Positions 57,960 through 64,000 of a stretch of 64,000 nucleotides of DNA are shown here, piece after piece. Location of the stretch: assembly GCA_030737875.1 (NCBI GenBank), contig CM060911.1, positions 51,043,001-51,107,000 on the forward strand. The letters run 5' to 3'. Position 1 is the first letter of the stretch. The number at the start of each line of letters is the position of its first letter. A program made the position numbers and the translations under genes. The notes under the pieces are model-generated. The model saw nothing but the letters and a program-made list of their open reading frames with translations, made no database searches and was not told where the DNA came from. This DNA comes from Allium sativum (taxonomy: Eukaryota; Streptophyta; Magnoliopsida; Asparagales; Amaryllidaceae).

Positions 57960-60900
57960 TGAAACACCCCACCTCCGTTAAGGTCACTCACAAAGGGAAT
58001 GCCTTAACTTTGGTGGAGGGTTATAGGTACAAGACACAGAAAAATTTACAAGACTGATAAATATAAGCGGCAGAAATCAAACATTTATTGCATACGTGGT
58101 TCAACACAAAAGCATTACAACAAATTGTCTCAAAATAACTTCTAAAACATTACATCATAATCTCTGTCTTGATTATTTAATAAAGAAGCATAAAACATAA
58201 ATAAAACTGCATAAATCCCCAAGTTTAGTATCCAAAGCCATAGCCAATGTAAGAGACTCCCAATCATACATCTACTTTCTTGAGGCTTGCAAAGAGTCTG
58301 ATTAAGCTGGAGTATTCCCTCCCTGTGGACCTTGAGGGGGGAACGGAAGAAAAGAAGACGAAAGAAAACGGGTCAGACAATAAGTCTGGTAAGTTCAGTG
58401 ATTACTAGTATTTAAACAAGGAAAGGGATCATGACAGTAATAATGGAATATATGACAATACCCTAATATAAGATAAGATGAACATGTGACCGCACCCATT
58501 ACTAAAGTCTCTGCACCTACTAACCATTGGTTCAACCAGCCCTAGTGTTGATAACGAATGATGCCCTTAATGATCGGCTCCTACTCGCATGCATTCATGT
58601 CCTGTGTCATTCGGCCCCGCTTGACTGTAGCTACCCGTGCTGGTCCCACCATGGGGTGTATCAATCCCTCTGGTGGCAACCTGACACGATTCAAGATGCA
58701 CAGTGTATACTACTGATGCCCAGTGCCTGCTTTTTCCGCTTCGGAGTACGTGCACGCCCATACTCCGTCAGAACCTACACTAACGCACCAACTGTCGACG
58801 TTTTGACCGCTTATAATCAGCCCAGTAATCGTGCCCCACCCTGCCTAGTTCAGGGTACCATGATACATCTATGTGAGTTACTGCTGAAATGGGTCCCCGT
58901 TACTAGGGTTTTCTAATCAACATGTTTATATGGTTAAGAGTCCAAGTTTACCTAACCCCACCCATCAGTTTAGTTAACATGTTGAATCGGTTAAGTGTTT
59001 CCCTAATTGACTTAACCCTACCAATCCTGACTTAGCTTTAATTTATTCATTAAAGCACCAACCACTCACATTAGTCAGGTCTTGTTGTGGTCACTGGATT
59101 TTCCAGTCGGTTCCGGGCAGTTTTACACCACAACTCAGTCTAACCTCGGGTCCTTTTCGGGCTTGATGCACTAACCACCCACATTAGACAGGTCTTGTTG
59201 TGGTCACTGGATATGTCGGTCGGTTCCGGGCAGGTTTACACCACAACTCAGTCTAACCTCGGGTTAGGCATATTCGTCTTTTCTAAATTCACATATTTTC
59301 TATATATGTCCAATTCTTTATGTAAATTAATTTTAATTTACTTATGCCATAATTATCCTATCAATTATTGCTCATAATAAATGGTATATCAAATATACCA
59401 TTTTATGAACAAACCTATGCCATGAAATTTTCATGTTTTCCCATCGCTATCCCCGTGGAACGTACGCATGAATCACATAAAGTATTGGGCTAGTAAATTA
59501 GCCCAAACCCATAAACAAAAAGTGGTGATAAACAAGGAACATGAAATAAACATAAAATAGAATACATTTAACTTATCACATGTAACTTGGCATAGATGTA
59601 TCATTAACTTAACCAAAAAGGTAAAGGTGAGCTTGTGACTAATTTGGATCTAATTATCATGTAAACTTGATATGGGTCTAACATGGAGGTTTAACATATA
59701 AACACAATTTTTAAATCATAATTTAGCATACTAACTTATGTATGTCAAAACATAAGAAAGCTACTATAAACATATCTAAATCACAACTTAGCATGATAAA
59801 TTATGTGTATTACAACATAAGAGAACTACTATAATCATATTTACACCACAACTTAACATGATAACTTATGTGTTAAAACATAAGAGGACTACTATAAACA
59901 TATTTAAATCACAACTTAACATGATAACTTATTCGTTAAAACATAAGAGAGCTACAAATCCACTTTTGCGACATAAATAGATTCAACTTAACATAGTTTC
60001 TCAATATTCATGAATGTTGATCTAACATGTAAGCATGTGATTTAGATCATAAACTTGCAAGTAACCACCAAATTATAACATGACACGTTTCACCATTCTG
60101 TGGGCATAATAAGTTCTTAACCCAATCGTAATAGATTCCAATAACATATAATATGGTATGTTCATCATCACAAACATATAGGCATGATCGATCGCAACAG
60201 TAATTTAAGATACATTAGAATCAAACTTTATTATCTTATACATAAGCATCATTCCATATTCGAGTTACAACATGCCATGATTTCATTTAAAAAGAACGTT
60301 AAAATCTGCGTAATAACCAACTTACAAACTAAAAGGAATTCTTGATTTCTGAAATCTAAATTCTGAAATTGGAGATGCGCGCCTTTGATGAAGATCGTTG
60401 AATTAGATTAGTTTTAATTTGATTTTGATGTAGGCTTTTAACTCATTTCTGAATTGAAAACGGTGATGGCTACTCCAAGTTCTCTTCTGACGGCATGACA
60501 GTTCCAGGATTATTTTTGTGTGATTTTTAGGTTGAGTATTGAGTTGTTTATATAGAATTTCAATTTGATTATAGCCATCGGATGAACCCAGAGTTAACCA
60601 CAACCATTCAGACCAGATCAGGACCATCCAGAAACCCTAGTGACTCAGCAGCAAGTCATCAGTCATCAAAATTCAGATCTGGCCGTGGGGGGGGGGGGGG
60701 TGGGCAGGTCGAACCCCAGGTCGACCTCTAGGGGGAAGGTCGACCCCCTGGTCGACCTGGGCCTGGGCCGGAATTTTCCCGCCCAGCCCGCTTCTGACTT
60801 CTGTTTGAATTTTGAAATCTGGTTTTGAGTTGTTTTAATTTATTAGAATTTCTGAAACTTCTGGAGGCCGTAACTTCTTCATACGAAATTCAATTCACGC

Positions 60901-61035
60901 AAACTCGGACTCTATCTCAAGCAGAATTCCTAGACGAACGCAATGGAGTAACCCATTTCCCTTAATTCTCACATTTGAAATTAAGTATTATTTAATTCGT
61001 TACTGTAATGTTAACAGAAAATACGGGGTGTTACA
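57960..61035 (-). repeat. 3' LTR of element D
   Basis: 3076 bp. It is related to the LTR of C but clearly diverged, with C's 49 bp repeats absent. In their place, near the start of U3, lies a G run (60687-60700) and a GC-rich GGTCGACC cluster. Confidence 0.92.
60687..60775. promoter_or_regulatory. G run and GGTCGACC palindrome cluster in U3 of D
   Basis: Fourteen G in a row are followed within 75 bp by three perfect GGTCGACC palindromes and one variant GGTCGAAC, plus 'gggcctgggcc'. The block is strongly GC-rich in an AT-rich LTR and is absent from the LTR of C. It lies roughly 260-350 bp from the LTR start in element sense. A binding-site role is inference. Confidence 0.5.
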
Positions 61036-61070
61036 TTCTCCCCTCCTTTTAGGATTTCGTCCCCGAAATC
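61036..61070 (-). other. Polypurine tract and hairpin of element D
   Basis: Same layout as C: minus-strand AAAAGGAGGGGAGAA next to the LTR, then gatttcgtccccgaaatc at 61053-61070. Confidence 0.9.
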
Positions 61071-61484
61071 TTCAAGTCGTGAAGAACTTATATCCTACCA
61101 TCCAATCACCCATCTACTCAACCATCAAACATAGGTGTTCATTATCTTTAAAAGGTTTCTAATGCTTCATGATCATATGCATAGTGTGTGTACATGTCCT
61201 TATCTAATGCAAAATCAGGCGGTCTACTGATTCAGTTGACCTCCTTAATGCAAATTATGTCAGTGCCATGAGTCCATTATGTATGCAATTTTTCCTACTC
61301 AAAATTTCCTACATGAGTGCACAATTTTCCATACAAATGCAACGCCCATATGCTAACACATCAAGTTTCAATCCATATACAAATACATATATGCATATGC
61401 AATATGAAAGTGACTGAGCCGATCTAATACCTAATGTGTGTGTATATGCATCCACGAGCAACCATCAGCAACCACTTCCAACCA

Positions 61485-62891
61485 TCAACCATAACATGTT
61501 TCAATTACATGTTTACATCCAAAAAGGTTTCCAAGGATAAAAGATAGGATCGAGGAGATACACCTATAAAGATAGATACGAGTATAATCTAAGGAAAGCG
61601 TGATCAAAGATGTACCCTCAAAAAGAAAAGGGTAGGCTGCACGTATTCTGTCCTCAGTTTCCCAAGTTGCGTCTTCCTCGGCGTCGCTCCATTGAACTTT
61701 GATGAGCTTAACTTCACGGTTGCGTAGCTTCTTGACTTCTGTTCCCAAGATACGGGTTGGAACTCTCCTCACAGTTGCTTCTCGTTCAACTTCTACTTCC
61801 TCTAGCATGCTTGGTTCTACCACTTCCGCAGACTCGTGTAAGCACTTCCGCAGGTGAGATACATGAAAGATATTATGAACCCCAGCCAATCTTGCGGGCA
61901 GCTGTACCCTATAAACCATCTTTCCAATCTTCTCAATGATAGGGAACGACCCTACAAATCTTGGTGCTAACTTTCCCGCGGACCCAAAGTGAACGACGTT
62001 CCTCAAAGGAGATACTTTAAGGAACACCTTGTCTCCAACTTCGAACTCAAGATCAGTTCTTCTTTTGTCTGCGTAGGACTTCTGTCTATCTTGGGCAGTC
62101 TTCATTCTTCTTCGTATTAAGTCTACTTTCTCTGAGGTTTCACTAATCATGTCTGGTCCAAGTATGAGCTTGTCTGTGGACTCCCACCAGCAAGTTGGTG
62201 ACCGACACAGTCTTCCGTATAAAGCTTCGAAAGGCGCCATGCCTATGGTGGCTTGGTAGCCATTGTTGTAAGCGAATTCCACCAAAGGTAAATGATCCTC
62301 CCATGTACCTCCGAAATCAAGAATGCATAGTCTCAAGAGGTCTTCTAATACTCTGTTGACCCTTTCCGTCTGGCCATCGGTTTGAGGGTGATAGGTCGTG
62401 CTTAGGCATAACTGTGTGCCTACAGCCTCTTGTAAACTCTTCCAAAACTCGCTCGTGAAGATAGGATCTCTATCACTCACTATGCTAGAGGGTATCCAAT
62501 GGAGTCAGACTATCTCTTTAAGATATATGGATGCCAGAGATGAGGCAGTCCTTCTACTCTTGACTGGTATAAAGTGGGCGCTTTTTGTGATCCCGTCCAC
62601 TATTACCCAAATACTGGTGTTGCCCCTCCTTGACCTAGGCAACCAATCAACAAAGTCCATTGAAATGCTATCCCATTTCCATTGTGGGACCTCTAGAGGA
62701 TGAAGCAAACCTCCAGGCTTCTTCTATTCCGCCTTGACTTGATGGCATATCATGCACTTGGAGACGAATTCTGCTACATCTCTTTTCATGCCACTCCAAA
62801 ACAAAACCCTTTTTATGTCTTTGTACATTTTGTCTCCACCGGGGTGTATGGTCAACTTAGGGTGGTGTGCCTCTTCGAGAACATTCCCCAC
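61485..62891 (-). pseudogene. Integrase and chromodomain part of element D gag-pol, broken
   Basis: From the break at 62891, the minus strand encodes the integrase HHCC finger (EAHHPKLTIHPGG and CMIC), the catalytic Asp in MDFVDWLP, Asp in SDRDPIF and Glu in QTERVNR, a long linker, and a chromodomain-like end ([26 protein letters not shown]). Stops: TAG at 62724-62726 where C has Gln, and TGA at 62505-62507 where C has Arg. After YPFLFEG the frame runs about 42 codons further than in C and stops at 61485. Gag through RNase H are not in the window because E interrupts the gene. Confidence 0.93.
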
Positions 62892-63609
62892 TGTTAGATC
62901 CAAAAAGGCTCAAACACCCAAACTAATGATGATTCTGATGAAATGAAAACTAAAACAAAGAAAATGCATAATTTATAGTGGTTCGGCGTTAAGTAGCCTA
63001 CATCCACTTACTACTCTTTAAATTGATAATCGAAATGTAAGTACAATGATGATCTTCACTCTCTTTCACTTATATCATACATTGATTCACTCAAAATTCT
63101 CTAAAATATTGTTTGAAAAGTGATTGTGGTCTGAAAAGGATGATGGAATTCGGATTGCAAAGGAGCTTTGATTCTGAAAATGCCAAAAGATCTTTCCAAA
63201 TGCCTCTTGATGTGGTATTTATAGGTGAAAAATCCTCCTGAAACCGGATCGGTTCGGATCCATGTGGCCTCCATCCCATCACTTTCGGGTTCGGATGGAT
63301 TATGGTGAGGACAGCACATCTGGTTAGTGGCGATCGTGGGTAGAACGTGTGCATAACCGTTCCTAGTCTTATGGAGAACGTGGAGTGAAGCAGGTGTAAT
63401 CCTGGGGTCGGATCGGGTAAGCTGATAATCGGGGGTTCGGATCGGCTTTGTCATTTCTGATCTGGTCCGGCCTACCTCCTTTCCTTTGTTGCATTGTGTT
63501 GGTTTGTCTCTGCCCAAGGAAGCCCGATCCGATCCGATTGTTTGGCAGGGTACTCTTCATTATTTGATCTTATAACTTTGTGTAGCCTAGTTCATAAAGT
63601 AGGCTAACA
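62892..63609 (-). repeat. 3' LTR of element E
   Basis: 718 bp. Repeated CGGATCGG / GGTTCGGATC motifs occur at 63244, 63287, 63411, 63434 and 63524. The short open frames on either strand are chance. Confidence 0.75.
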
Positions 63610-63624
63610 TTTTCCCCCTCAAAG
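63610..63624 (-). other. Polypurine tract of element E
   Basis: The minus strand reads TTTGAGGGGGAAAA directly before the LTR start TGTTAGCC, the expected plus-strand primer. Confidence 0.8.
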
Positions 63625-64000
63625 GACGTTTCTGTTGAAGACGAAGCGTGCTTTGACATTATCTATCCATTGGCTTCTGAACTTGAACCGCTAGATGGTC
63701 GCTTCTATTCACTTGTTGAGACGTGCCACTTCATAAAGTCATGCCTTTTGTTGCTTATATATATGCCATAAACCATATGAATTACTTTCTTCATTTTCAA
63801 ACAACTTTGAGAACTCTTTTTAATGTCCAGTGATTCCTCCAGGTAAGCTTTTTCTTTATTTTTCCTTGAATTCAACTTGCATTCCAAGTCAATGTGTATA
63901 ATCCCTTTCGGTTTGGATTCCAACCCGAACGAATTTCTCTCTTGTATTGCTCAACACTGGATTAACAGGGCAGAATGCATTTGTGGGCTTGCAACTCCGG
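63625..64000 (-). other. Internal 3' region of element E, no recognised protein
   Basis: A 72-codon frame lies at 63705-63923 on the minus strand (Lys and Ser rich) without a recognised domain. This is most likely the 3' untranslated part of E. Confidence 0.45.

Larger units (their letters stand above)
57960..62891 (-). mobile_element. Element D: chromovirus of the C family, inserted in F and cut by E
   Basis: The left LTR end is TGAAACACCCC at 57960, preceded by gtaga, one presumptive duplication copy. It aligns with the LTR of C: 'gtcactcacaaagggaatgc' is in both. The inner boundary is GGGGTGTTACA at 61035, followed by the same polypurine and hairpin block as C and then by integrase coding sequence on the minus strand. 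At 62892 it is interrupted by E. The remainder, including its 5' LTR, lies to the right of the window. Confidence 0.93.
62892..64000 (-). mobile_element. Element E: probable Ty1/copia retrotransposon, 3' end only
   Basis: A TGTTAG...CTAACA-ended LTR (62892-63609) is followed by a minus-strand polypurine tract, so the element reads leftward and its internal part continues past 64000. The preceding cccac (62887-62891) is a presumptive duplication copy. Copia is inferred from the short LTR, its TGTTAG ends and the 'agtggttcggc' block near the U5 end, common in plant copia LTRs. No coding domain is visible to confirm it. Confidence 0.65.

Noticed and set aside
63101..63517. Open frame of 138 codons on the minus strand in element E
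   Set aside because: It lies wholly in the LTR of E and overlaps another frame on the same strand. No domain is seen.

Overview
This is a eudicot-like plant nuclear genome window made almost entirely of transposable elements nested inside one another. I see no intact host gene, no tRNA or rRNA gene and no CRISPR. The plant assignment rests on chromovirus-type Ty3/gypsy polyproteins with C-terminal chromodomain-like ends, initiator-Met tRNA primer sites, an Athila-type element with a tRNA-Asp primer site, CACTA transposons with CACTACACC termini, and a plant-type LINE fragment. The species cannot be named from the sequence.

Nest 1 (1-52979). The right part of a plus-strand chromovirus LTR (1-3145) is followed by 1.3 kb of AT-rich DNA. 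Element A, a minus-strand chromovirus with very long LTRs (about 4.7 kb each), occupies 4434-48181 with target duplication atatg. Three elements landed inside A. Element B (7370-16504, minus, duplication tcaac) lies in A's left (3') LTR. A transposase-less CACTA transposon (CACTA-1, 19054-27557, duplication aca) lies between A's pol and its 3' LTR. Element C (36484-47644, minus, duplication gatcc) lies in A's right (5') LTR and is the youngest and best preserved. Without its insertions A is about 14.9 kb. The DNA flanking A on the right (48187-52979) ends in a second CACTA terminus (CACTA-2) and carries a fragment resembling general transcription factor TFIIB. The left end of CACTA-2 is not in the window.

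Nest 2 (about 53170-64000). A short LINE reverse-transcriptase fragment is interrupted by element F (Athila-type, plus, from 53339). F is interrupted by element D (57960, minus, same family as C). D's integrase region is interrupted at 62892 by the 3' LTR of a probable copia element E (minus). The right ends of F, D and E lie beyond the window.

The gag-pol genes of A, B and D are broken by stops and frameshifts. C keeps one open frame of 1365 codons from its likely start, covering Gag through integrase, and has two single-base frameshifts near its 3' end. The most unusual signals are: a compact predicted three-way-junction RNA in the leader of F (56737-56806); a 560 bp array of near-palindromic units inside CACTA-1; the TFIIB-like capture with a local duplication; a fourfold expansion of a conserved hairpin beside the polypurine tract of B; and lineage-specific repeats in the U3 parts of the LTRs, including a 13-mer shared by a chromovirus and a copia-like LTR. 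All calls come from reading the sequence; no database search or folding was run.
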